Origin: Legionella genomosp. 1 | Lineage (GTDB): Bacteria; Pseudomonadota; Gammaproteobacteria; Legionellales; Legionellaceae | Assembly (NCBI GenBank): GCA_945867185.1 | Contig: CAMBHM010000012.1 | Coordinates: 1-13,954 of the forward strand | Direction: 5' to 3' | DNA length: 13,954 nucleotides | Translations under genes and position numbers: made by a program | Shown: positions 1 through 6,339 of the stretch, in pieces | Layout: each line of letters opens with the position of its first letter | Numbering within the stretch: position 1 is the stretch's first letter | The notes under the pieces: model-generated | Told to the model about the DNA's origin: nothing | Databases searched by the model: none | What the model saw: the letters and a program-made list of their open reading frames with translations, nothing else

Positions 1-306
1 CCCCAACGCTTTAATCAAAAGGGGTAAATCGTTTTGAAACAATTGATCTTGCAACGTTTTGGTAGCTGTAGACAGCACGGCCTTCTTGCCACTCAGCAAA
101 CAGGGCACTAAATAAGAAAAGGTTTTCCCAGTCCCAGTGCCTGCTTCTGCGACCAATTGAGTCTTTTCATATATCACACGCGCAATCATTCCAGCCAACT
201 CGACTTGTTGCGCGCGGGGTATGAATCCTTCAATCGCAGTACTCAGGCGACCTTGCTCCCCCAACACCCGCTCTGTCTGAGAGATCGCCTCGGCTAATCC
301 TTCCAC
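1..306 (-). CDS. yoaA: ATP-dependent DNA helicase YoaA (DinG/XPD-like family), N-terminal part, cut by the window edge
   Basis: These are the first 102 residues of a superfamily 2 helicase; the rest lies left of position 1. Seen: a Q-motif-like stretch near residues 27-34 (GFIPRAQQ), a Walker A loop AGTGTGKT at residues 55-62, and motif Ia [11 protein letters not shown] at 79-89. The closest remembered match is YoaA, an XPD-like helicase linked in E. coli to DNA damage tolerance and the polymerase III chi subunit; other DinG paralogues share the motifs. The chosen start is the GTG at 306-304, inside the end of fdxA; the reading frame is closed by a stop a few codons upstream and holds no ATG there. 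The 13-base overlap with fdxA implies cotranscription and translational coupling. The iron-sulfur cysteines expected in this family would lie beyond the window. The family is secure; yoaA over dinG is likely. Confidence 0.85.
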   Translation of the reverse strand, partial: MEGLAEAISQTERVLGEQGRLSTAIEGFIPRAQQVELAGMIARVIYEKTQLVAEAGTGTGKTFSYLVPCLLSGKKAVLSTATKTLQDQLFQNDLPLLIKALG

Positions 307-629
307 TCTTTTTCTAAGTAAGCCAATTTATGAACCACATCCTCCCAAGACTTAGCATCGGGTGGACCGTCTTTTTTAACTGTGATATTCGGCCAGGTTT
401 TAGATAACGTTTCATTCAGAGATAAAAACACCTGCTGATCGTCTGTCAAATCATCCTCAGACACAATCGCATTGACTGGACACTCCGGTTCACACAAAGC
501 ACAATCGATGCATTCCTCAGGATGAATCACCAAAAAATTAGGGCCCTCATAGAAGCAATCCACAGGACAAACTTCTACACAATCGGTATATTTACACTTG
601 ATACAGCTTTCCGTTACGACAAACGTCAT
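294..629 (-). CDS. fdxA: 7Fe ferredoxin FdxA (3Fe-4S / 4Fe-4S)
   Basis: A 111-aa cytoplasmic electron carrier of the Azotobacter ferredoxin I type. The nine cysteines at 9, 12, 17, 21, 25, 40, 43, 46 and 50 match the known family pattern one residue on (the initiator Met is counted here): C9, C17 and C50 should hold the 3Fe-4S cluster, C21, C40, C43 and C46 the 4Fe-4S cluster, with C12 and C25 free. Length fits the family (about 107-112 aa). An upstream in-frame ATG would add five residues, but the ATG at 629-627 is preceded by a good Shine-Dalgarno (GAGGTGA at about 632-638) and gives the family's usual N-terminus, so it is preferred. It has its own promoter and leads into yoaA with a 13-base overlap. 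Its redox partner cannot be told from the sequence. Confidence 0.95.
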   Translation of the reverse strand: MTFVVTESCIKCKYTDCVEVCPVDCFYEGPNFLVIHPEECIDCALCEPECPVNAIVSEDDLTDDQQVFLSLNETLSKTWPNITVKKDGPPDAKSWEDVVHKLAYLEKEWKD

Positions 630-671
630 GATCACCTCATGCACTTCAAAAGAAAGATTAAAGCATACGTT

Positions 672-699
672 ATTATACTATCTTTTTTCGTACTGACTC
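672..699 (-). promoter_or_regulatory. Candidate sigma-70 promoter of fdxA
   Basis: Reading the minus strand, a perfect -10 box TATAAT lies at 677-672, with a weak -35 (GAGTCA, three of six consensus bases) at 699-694, 16 bases upstream. Transcription would begin near 665, leaving a leader of about 36 bases before the fdxA ATG. The -10 is convincing and the -35 is not. No intrinsic terminator for the upstream small gene is visible between it and this promoter. Confidence 0.5.
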
Positions 700-712
700 A
701 CGAGCCTTATCT

Positions 713-1114
713 TCAGGATCTTAATCTTGAACCAGGCCGACACACATATACTCGTGCGTCCTCTAGAATTATTCCTGTCGGATCAACCGATCCGGTTCTA
801 TCAGAATCGCGGGCATCAACCTCACACTGACTACCCATCGCCTTCATTTCACTCTCAACTGCTTGTTCAAGAGTCTTCTCAAATGGTTCAAGCGAGAGCG
901 CTAGGAATTTTTTTTGCATCATCCCGTGAGAGAAGGTCGTGATGTCAGGTGGCGTGATGGGGGGGGCTTTCATCACTGTATCTATATCCGCTCTAGGCGT
1001 TGGAACCCCTTCCTCAATAGTATCCATCACACTCACTCTTGAGCGTGTCGTTCTAACAGATCTGCTGGCTGCACGGGCCACAACTGGCCTGTTTTCACTT
1101 TTTGTTGTATACAT
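713..1114 (-). CDS. Small polar hypothetical protein downstream of the repeat membrane protein
   Basis: This 133-aa protein matches no family I recognise. It has no signal peptide or membrane segment. The first 60 residues are rich in Arg, Thr, Val and Pro and look disordered; residues about 65-92 could form an amphipathic helix (EPFEKTLEQAVESEMKAMG); the tail is polar with two cysteines. The ATG at 1114-1112 follows a strong Shine-Dalgarno (AAGGAAGG, 8 bases upstream), and the start lies only 15 bases after the stop of the giant repeat gene, so the two are almost certainly cotranscribed. Plus-strand frames across the same stretch lack such support. It may be a partner or chaperone of its neighbour or a separate secreted protein; neither is shown by the sequence. 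Confidence 0.65.
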   Translation of the reverse strand: MYTTKSENRPVVARAASRSVRTTRSRVSVMDTIEEGVPTPRADIDTVMKAPPITPPDITTFSHGMMQKKFLALSLEPFEKTLEQAVESEMKAMGSQCEVDARDSDRTGSVDPTGIILEDARVYVCRPGSRLRS

Positions 1115-1129
1115 ATCAACAACCTTCCT

Positions 1130-4100
1130 TTAACTAGTTAACGATCTCTGATAATCGCTCTTTTCTGTCGAACAATCACTCACCTTTCCAAAAAATCGAT
1201 CACTCCATGAATAATCGCTCAGAGGATACAGATCTTTTGGAACAGAATCCACTTCATTTTTGACCTTTTTCCAAACAAAATCGACAATTTTTTCAATTTG
1301 TTTCTCACGAAGATCAATCTCTTGTGACGTATCTATCCGACTATCCAATGTCTTATAGTGTGCCTTGACTTGCTGCAAGATCTCGTCCCTCTCAGCACTA
1401 TTTATCTCAAAAAAACCCCCTTGATTCAAGCTGGTTTTATAAGCTAACAAGATGGCATCCAACGTCCATTCCGTCATGGAATCAATATTAAAAAACATCA
1501 TTTTTCGCACAAAATTACCTGGTCCTTTACCGCCTGTTTGCTGAGACAAGCATGGTTTTCCTGCCTCAAAGTTACCCCAAACATTCAAAGAAGCGTACAG
1601 ATTTTTCATCTGATTCATCTTAACATCCGAGCACTCTTCTTTCTTAAATCTGGGGGAGTCAAACATTTTGTATGCTTTATAGCTTGCCGTTACCAGCGAC
1701 GCAGCAGCACCTACAGAAAAAACCACGAGGGGAAGTGCCACCTGAACCACCATAAAATACATCGCACTGAGTGGTACTGTGGTGAGCAGTGCCGCTCCAT
1801 ATCCAAGCAGGCCAGCCCATTTCTCATGAATCTGACGCTGATCGTCCTGTAACCCTTTCCAATGCGAATGTCCAACGTTCGCATTTAGGAAAGATCCAGA
1901 TAAATACAAAAAAGAACTAGCACTTTGCTTGAAGCAGTCACTGACTTCAATCGATGCGGCGACTAAGAGCCCTATAGCGCCCCCTAGCAATAATCCAGGC
2001 GCACCCACCAGATATTTAAATGCCCCATGCCGTAGATCCGGCACAACGTCAGGCATCACCTCATCTGCCAACGTAGCAGTATAATGGTAGGCAAGGCGTC
2101 CAGAATAGATATTATGTACAACGAACCGTTCACCTAAGGCTACAACAAACCCCAGTATGCCCACGACGCCACCAAATAAAGCCCCGGCGGATCCTAAAAA
2201 CCGTTCATATTTCGTACGCACGTCTGATTTAATGGGCAATCGGTCCGGCGCTTCTAAATCCATAAGACCTAGATTGGTAACGGTTACAAACGCACGCCAA
2301 GCACTGATAAGCACATTGTCTCTTATACGATCCCAAGAGCTCATCACAAAGAAAAGAGGGCCAATCACAAGGCCGCCCAATGCTGCCCCTGGCAACCCTA
2401 ATAGATGATCTTTCCAAGACCGATCACTCTCAGGCAGGATTGACTTTTTATCAGCCCATGCAAGATTCAGGAAAAGGGTTGTCATAAAAATAGTGCTTAG
2501 AATAGATTGCACCGTGATCCGTATGGCGCCGATGACAACTACTCCCAATGCTCCAAGTCCTATGCCTAGGAGAACCCCAGGAAACCCTACTATATATTTT
2601 TTAACAACACTCTGACGTGTGTCTTGATCATCCATTTCAGAGTCCTGTGGTAGTGCCCAATCAACCATCTTAGAGAAGACATGCCAACTTGTTTGCATGG
2701 ATTCCGACATCACACGAACAGCACCCACCACGACAAAGCCTATCATCCCAGCACAAGCACCTATCGGCACACCCACCCAACCACCCAACCAATGATTTCC
2801 TTTATTCGCATCGTCTAATAATGCAATACGGTCTTTTTTATCTTGATCAAGTAACGCAATATTGGTAACCGCCGCAAACGCATCCCAAGCAGAAAGGGCC
2901 GTATTCCCTATCACACGGCCAATCCCCACTGTGGCAAACCCTAAAATCCCAGCCCCAAAGCCAACAGGAATCCCTAAGACACCCAATCCATACATGTGCC
3001 AAAAATTCGTGCGTTTATCCTGGCCAAAAACCGTGTTTTTTACAGCAGGATCCAATGCTTCATTGGTCATACGTGCGAACAAATAATACGCTGTCAACGT
3101 GTTGTTTTTTAAACCCTGTACCAACACATATCCCATCGCACCCAGAGCCGTTCCAATCATCAGACCAGGTAGTCCTAAAACATATTTTTTATACCAATGT
3201 TTGACGCTGTTATCTTCTGTTAACTTATCGTTCGAAGCCAGCGCATAATTAATGAGTTTAACCGACTGAGACCAGCTCGATTGAATAGATTCCAAAACCA
3301 TCCGTACTGGAAACACCAACACAAACCCAACCACACCAAAGACTGCTCCAATCACATATCCCGGCATCCCCAATCGAGAATGAGGATCTGAGTAAGAAAA
3401 TCGTTCTGTTTCGTCTAGATCAATCAAAGCCAGATTGATGAGTGCGGCCGTCGCATCCCACGCACTTAATACAGAGTTCCCAATGAGTCGCGCACTGAGA
3501 GCGACCGTTGCGCCAAGCACACCTAGGCCAAGTCCTAATAGTAATCCAGGAGAACCCATCACATATTTTTTTATCCAACTGGTTCGTGATTCTTTCCCAA
3601 AATTGTCCTCTTTTGTGCCACTTTCAAGCACTAAATTGGTTATTTCTGCAAACACATGGTAGGTCGTTTGCATCGATTCCCCAATCACACGACCCACCAC
3701 AACCACACCAAACCCGATCAATCCCAATAGCGCACCTGGGATATACCCCAATACCCCCATGAGATGCGCCTCTGTCTTTGAGAGTTGATCCGATTCCGAT
3801 AGGTCAAATAACGCAAGATTCGTCACGATCGCAAAGGCATTCCAAGCACTCAGGAGCGTGTTCCCAACAATACGCGCACCGATGACAACGCCGAATCCTA
3901 TAATCCCAAGCCCTATGCCACCAGGGATCCCCAGCATCCCCAATCCATATATTTTCCAACGATTTTTCGATCCGTCCGCGTTGCATCGTGATTCTGTCCA
4001 ATAGTTATCCAAAACGATGTCTTCAGGCAGCGCTTTAGCGGTCATTTCAGCGAACAAATACCAGGTTGTTAAGGTGGAGTCTTTTATCACTCGAAAGATC

Positions 4101-4693
4101 CCTACAGTCAAAAATCCAAGCACCCCCATCCCTGTTCCAAGCAGAATGCCTGGCCACCCAAAATAACGATCGGTCCCAATAAGTGGTTTATCTTTTCCAA
4201 AAATATCGTCTTTATCCCCTGACTCAAGGGCCTTATGCGTGATCCATGCAAACTGCTGCCAAGCGGCACTTGCAGACTGTCGAATAACACGCGCTGCTGC
4301 CACCACACTCATCGATAACAGACCAAGTGATAGACCAAAAAACCATCCCGGTACAGCATATAGCCCTTGATACCACTTCACTGGATGAGGGCGTTTCGTC
4401 CTTTCATGAACCAAAGCCACATTCGTGAGATCCACAAACCAAGCACGAAGACCCAGCGCCGAATGGTAAACAGCAGGGATAATAGACACAGCAAGAAGCC
4501 AAGCTGGAACAGTAATCAGCGGAAAGAATCGGGACCACCCAGAGAACGCATCCGGTCGAGAACCAAATGCACGCTCGCTCAAGATCACCTCTCCCACGTT
4601 GTCGAGCTGAAAATAGAAGAGCTCTATCCCGTGCTTGCCAACACGCCCAACAAACCCACGTAACTCTTTAAGCATTTGAATGAGTCCAAACAC
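1130..4693 (-). CDS. Giant glycine-rich repeat membrane protein, about 15 units of ~64 residues; function unknown
   Basis: A protein of about 1187 aa that I do not recognise. Residues about 60-1000 are a tandem array. Each unit opens with a glycine-zipper hydrophobic stretch (PGxxLGxxLGxLG), runs into V.G..R.I, then an aromatic-hydrophobic segment such as SAWxxFAxxTNLAL, and ends with a charged linker. The PG-like anchors fall near residues 63, 114, 180, 256, 318, 381, 443, 508, 575, 642, 705, 767, 836, 899 and 964. Linkers alternate between an aspartate-rich type (LALxDL...DR) and a type ending in Trp/Lys-Lys-Tyr. Residues about 1010-1187 are soluble and charged with a possible coiled coil. 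There is no cleavable signal peptide. The GTG at 4693 is chosen because an AGAGGTGA ribosome site precedes it and the mapped promoter would leave no leader for the TTG at 4720. By context it could be a host-membrane-directed secreted protein, but that is inference. Confidence 0.85.
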   Translation of the reverse strand: MFGLIQMLKELRGFVGRVGKHGIELFYFQLDNVGEVILSERAFGSRPDAFSGWSRFFPLITVPAWLLAVSIIPAVYHSALGLRAWFVDLTNVALVHERTKRPHPVKWYQGLYAVPGWFFGLSLGLLSMSVVAAARVIRQSASAAWQQFAWITHKALESGDKDDIFGKDKPLIGTDRYFGWPGILLGTGMGVLGFLTVGIFRVIKDSTLTTWYLFAEMTAKALPEDIVLDNYWTESRCNADGSKNRWKIYGLGMLGIPGGIGLGIIGFGVVIGARIVGNTLLSAWNAFAIVTNLALFDLSESDQLSKTEAHLMGVLGYIPGALLGLIGFGVVVVGRVIGESMQTTYHVFAEITNLVLESGTKEDNFGKESRTSWIKKYVMGSPGLLLGLGLGVLGATVALSARLIGNSVLSAWDATAALINLALIDLDETERFSYSDPHSRLGMPGYVIGAVFGVVGFVLVFPVRMVLESIQSSWSQSVKLINYALASNDKLTEDNSVKHWYKKYVLGLPGLMIGTALGAMGYVLVQGLKNNTLTAYYLFARMTNEALDPAVKNTVFGQDKRTNFWHMYGLGVLGIPVGFGAGILGFATVGIGRVIGNTALSAWDAFAAVTNIALLDQDKKDRIALLDDANKGNHWLGGWVGVPIGACAGMIGFVVVGAVRVMSESMQTSWHVFSKMVDWALPQDSEMDDQDTRQSVVKKYIVGFPGVLLGIGLGALGVVVIGAIRITVQSILSTIFMTTLFLNLAWADKKSILPESDRSWKDHLLGLPGAALGGLVIGPLFFVMSSWDRIRDNVLISAWRAFVTVTNLGLMDLEAPDRLPIKSDVRTKYERFLGSAGALFGGVVGILGFVVALGERFVVHNIYSGRLAYHYTATLADEVMPDVVPDLRHGAFKYLVGAPGLLLGGAIGLLVAASIEVSDCFKQSASSFLYLSGSFLNANVGHSHWKGLQDDQRQIHEKWAGLLGYGAALLTTVPLSAMYFMVVQVALPLVVFSVGAAASLVTASYKAYKMFDSPRFKKEECSDVKMNQMKNLYASLNVWGNFEAGKPCLSQQTGGKGPGNFVRKMMFFNIDSMTEWTLDAILLAYKTSLNQGGFFEINSAERDEILQQVKAHYKTLDSRIDTSQEIDLREKQIEKIVDFVWKKVKNEVDSVPKDLYPLSDYSWSDRFFGKVSDCSTEKSDYQRSLTS
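1696..4507 (-). repeat. Tandem array of degenerate ~190-bp coding repeats
   Basis: This is the protein-level repeat array inside the giant gene. Successive anchors are 51-76 residues apart, mostly 62-67. Copies are diverged at DNA level, so the array is old or under diversifying pressure. A higher-order copy is visible: the three units from residue 180 (3554-4156) resemble the three from residue 508 (2579-3172), an offset of 328 residues. The best-conserved pair begins YGLGMLGIPGG and YGLGVLGIPVG. Confidence 0.8.
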
Positions 4694-4729
4694 AATACTC
4701 ACCTCTGAAAATAGAAACAATAAGACCAG

Positions 4730-4758
4730 ATTGTATATTTATTTTTCTTTTTTGTCAA
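4730..4758 (-). promoter_or_regulatory. Strong sigma-70 promoter of the giant repeat gene
   Basis: On the minus strand a perfect -35 box TTGACA (4758-4753) is followed by a 17-base, very A-rich spacer and a -10 box TACAAT (4735-4730), five of six consensus bases. Transcription should start near 4723, giving a leader of about 30 bases to the GTG at 4693. The promoter lies between the tRNA-Leu 3' end and the gene, so the repeat gene is expressed independently of the tRNAs, apart from possible read-through. Confidence 0.75.
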
Positions 4759-4782
4759 TTTGGCTTGTGAGTGACTTGTAAG

Positions 4783-4869
4783 TGGTGCCCGGGGCCGGAA
4801 TCGAACCGGCATGGTGTTACCACCGAGGGATTTTAAATCCCTTGCGTCTACCTGTTTCGCCACCTGGGC
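4783..4869 (-). tRNA. leuZ: tRNA-Leu (UAA)
   Basis: This is an 87-nt class II tRNA with encoded CCA. The anticodon stem AGGGA/TCCCT encloses loop TTTAAAA, giving anticodon UAA; a long variable arm (CGGTGGTAACACCATG) and a normal T-loop TTCGATT are present. The acceptor GCCCAGG pairs with CCCGGGC except for an A5-C68 mismatch. It is the last of three tRNAs in the order Gly-Cys-Leu, the same order as E. coli glyW-cysT-leuZ beside pgsA. It lies 7 bases after tRNA-Cys. Confidence 0.95.
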
Positions 4870-4876
4870 AGGTGTT

Positions 4877-4950
4877 TGGAGGCTGAGGCCGGAATCGGAC
4901 CGGCGTACGCGGCTTTGCAGGCCGCTGCATGACCACTCTGCCACACAGCC
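4877..4950 (-). tRNA. cysT: tRNA-Cys (GCA), with unusual T-loop and acceptor stem
   Basis: This is a 74-nt tRNA with encoded TCCA end. The anticodon stem GCGGC/GCCGC encloses CTGCAAA, giving anticodon GCA; discriminator U73 is normal for tRNA-Cys. Two features are odd: the T-loop reads TCCGATT, so the nearly invariant U55 (pseudouridylated by TruB in other bacteria) is C, and acceptor GGCTGTG against CTCAGCC has a U6-U67 mismatch. The D-loop G18-G19 is intact. Its first base lies one base beyond the U-run of an intrinsic-terminator-like hairpin. Confidence 0.93.
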
Positions 4951-4951
4951 T

Positions 4952-4978
4952 AAAAAAAAAGCGACAGGAGGGTCGCTT
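4952..4978 (-). terminator. Intrinsic-terminator-like hairpin between tRNA-Gly and tRNA-Cys
   Basis: On the minus strand a perfect 7-bp stem AAGCGAC/GTCGCTT with loop CCTCCT runs directly into a run of nine T (two in the stem, seven after). This is the classical layout of a Rho-independent terminator, yet tRNA-Cys begins two bases after the run. Alternatives are partial attenuation of the downstream tRNAs or a processing spacer whose U-run is an RNase E site. Confidence 0.7.
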
Positions 4979-4983
4979 AGATT

Positions 4984-5058
4984 TGGAGCGGGAAACGAGG
5001 CTCGAACTCGCGACCCCAACCTTGGCAAGGTTGTGCTCTACCACTGAGCTATTCCCGC
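4984..5058 (-). tRNA. glyW: tRNA-Gly (GCC)
   Basis: This is a 75-nt tRNA with encoded CCA. Acceptor GCGGGAA pairs fully with TTCCCGC; anticodon stem CAACC/GGTTG encloses TTGCCAA, giving anticodon GCC; the T-loop TTCGAGC is normal. It is the first gene of the Gly-Cys-Leu cluster, just downstream of pgsA. Confidence 0.97.
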
Positions 5059-5074
5059 ATCTCTACGGGGAGCA

Positions 5075-5102
5075 ATTCTACCTGAAATTGATCTGCTGTC
5101 AA
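5075..5102 (-). promoter_or_regulatory. Promoter of the tRNA cluster
   Basis: On the minus strand a perfect -35 TTGACA (5102-5097) is followed by a 16-base spacer and -10 TAGAAT (5080-5075), five of six bases. A GC-rich discriminator (GCTCCCC) follows, typical of stable-RNA promoters under stringent control. It lies in the gap between the pgsA stop (5112) and the 5' end of tRNA-Gly (5058), so the tRNAs do not depend on pgsA transcription. Confidence 0.75.
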
Positions 5103-5111
5103 TAATAATCC

Positions 5112-5675
5112 CTACTGTTTTTTCACTAATAACGGCCAGGCAATCAAAATATAAATCACCATCGACCAAATCGTTAAAATGGCGGCCACATACAATAATA
5201 CAAATCCCAATGCCCCCCAATAGGAGGTTGCAGGATAAAAGGCCAGCAACAATACCAAAGCGAACATCTGCAAGCAGGTTTTTACTTTACCAATGTAACT
5301 CACCGTCACACTGGCACTTCGACCAATTTCAGCCATCCACTCCCGCAAGGCAGAAATGACAATTTCACGGCCCACGATCACAATAGCAGGCAAGGTGATG
5401 TAATTGAGATCTTTAGCGCCTACCAAGAGCAGCAAACTCGTTGCAACCAATAGCTTATCCGCAACAGGATCTAAAAAGGCACCAAATGGCGATATTTGTT
5501 GTAATTTGCGCGCTAGAAATCCATCTAGCCAATCCGTAAAACTTGCCAGTGCAAAAATAACCGCTGCCGCCCCATGCGCCCAAGAAAATGGCAAATAAAA
5601 CACCCCAATAAAGATGGGGATGAGACATATACGCAATAAAGTTAATAAATTAGGCAAACCGGTTACTGTACTCAC
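5112..5675 (-). CDS. pgsA: CDP-diacylglycerol--glycerol-3-phosphate 3-phosphatidyltransferase
   Basis: This 187-aa integral inner-membrane enzyme makes phosphatidylglycerophosphate from CDP-diacylglycerol and glycerol-3-phosphate, the committed step to phosphatidylglycerol and cardiolipin. The CDP-alcohol phosphotransferase signature is complete: D48, D51, G52, A55, R56, G65, D69 and D73. About four to six hydrophobic segments surround it, and the N-terminus (TGLPNLLTLLRI) matches the family; the E. coli protein is 182 aa. A longer frame reaching 5768 exists, but the GTG at 5675-5673 is preceded by AGAGGTGA, which contains the stop of the upstream HAD gene, and gives the normal length. The gene starts 4 bases after that stop and is translationally coupled. 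The tRNA-Gly-Cys-Leu cluster follows it, as in enterobacteria. Confidence 0.93.
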   Translation of the reverse strand: MSTVTGLPNLLTLLRICLIPIFIGVFYLPFSWAHGAAAVIFALASFTDWLDGFLARKLQQISPFGAFLDPVADKLLVATSLLLLVGAKDLNYITLPAIVIVGREIVISALREWMAEIGRSASVTVSYIGKVKTCLQMFALVLLLAFYPATSYWGALGFVLLYVAAILTIWSMVIYILIAWPLLVKKQ

Positions 5676-5679
5676 AACA

Positions 5680-6339
5680 TCACCTCTGCTTAGGTCGTAA
5701 AAACGCTGCCAATTGACTGTACTCATCAAACACGGCCATTGCGCCTGCAGCACGTAAAGCTGGCTCATTTTGATGGTAAAAATCGACCCCTACTGCGTCG
5801 ACTTGTATTTGTACTGCCATGTCTATGTCCGTGATAGAATCACCCACCATGAGTGTCTCTGATGCGGATACCCCACACACAGCCATGATGTCTTCCAACA
5901 TTTTGGGGCAAGGTTTTGCAGGCATGGATCCCGCAGATCGGGTCACTGCGAACATGTCTTTAATACCCAAGCTCTGCAACACACGCTGCAAGGACGCAGC
6001 CCCTCGATTGGTTGCAATGGCGCAATCAACACCCTCCTGTTTGAGGGATTCCAACAAATCCATCGCACCAGGAAACAAACAAGACTCCAACGAATTAGTG
6101 GCCAACACTTGGTGAATGGTATGCAAAAATTGCTGCTGTTGATGCAGTGACAAATCAGGGAATAATTTTTGAATAGCCAATCCAAGACCTAAACTCACAA
6201 CCCCCCGTGCACGTTCCAAATCAAACGTCTCATAGTGAAGCTGCCGAGCAACGGCGGATATCGCATTCAACACAGGACCCACTGTATCGCCTAAGGTCCC
6301 TTCCCAATCAAACACCACCAAGCGATAGGGCTTAGTCAT
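5680..6339 (-). CDS. HAD-superfamily hydrolase (phosphoglycolate-phosphatase-like, HAD-IA)
   Basis: A 219-aa cytoplasmic phosphatase of the haloacid dehalogenase superfamily with a cap domain. Motif I is at residues 10-16 (FDWEGTL) with nucleophile D11; motif II T110-N111; motif III K142; motif IV GDS/D at 166-171 with D167 and D171. The usual second aspartate of motif I, the general acid/base, is glutamate (E13). Substrate unknown; phosphoglycolate, small sugar phosphates or nucleotide monophosphates are all possible. A HAD gene of this kind beside rluC is also known from Pseudomonas. The ATG at 6339 is chosen, overlapping the rluC end by 8 bases; a TTG two codons upstream sits closer to the AAGGAG site and remains possible. 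It is the middle gene of rluC-HAD-pgsA. Confidence 0.85.
   Translation of the reverse strand: MTKPYRLVVFDWEGTLGDTVGPVLNAISAVARQLHYETFDLERARGVVSLGLGLAIQKLFPDLSLHQQQQFLHTIHQVLATNSLESCLFPGAMDLLESLKQEGVDCAIATNRGAASLQRVLQSLGIKDMFAVTRSAGSMPAKPCPKMLEDIMAVCGVSASETLMVGDSITDIDMAVQIQVDAVGVDFYHQNEPALRAAGAMAVFDEYSQLAAFLRPKQR

Noticed and set aside
645..720. Possible integration (att) duplicate of the tRNA-Leu 3' end on the far side of the giant gene
   Set aside because: No copy of the tRNA-Leu T-arm/3' end is seen near 645-720, and no integrase is present, so tRNA-targeted integration is not supported.
727..1133. Two plus-strand open frames opposite the small polar protein
   Set aside because: No ribosome sites or family features; the minus-strand frame follows the giant gene with a strong ribosome site.
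1130..4693. CRISPR array or DNA satellite
   Set aside because: The repetition is at protein level with diverged DNA and no constant repeat/spacer pattern; it is one open coding frame.
4783..4869. tRNA-Leu as a pseudogene because of its acceptor mismatch
   Set aside because: All arms, the anticodon, the T-loop and the encoded CCA are intact; one A-C pair is not enough to call it dead.
4699..5047. Several open frames on both strands of 75-109 codons over the tRNA cluster
   Set aside because: They run through the tRNA genes; the apparent protein sequence is tRNA sequence read as codons.
5676..5768. N-terminal extension of pgsA by 31 residues
   Set aside because: The extension overlaps the end of the HAD gene and precedes the normal PgsA N-terminus; the GTG at 5675 has a good ribosome site.
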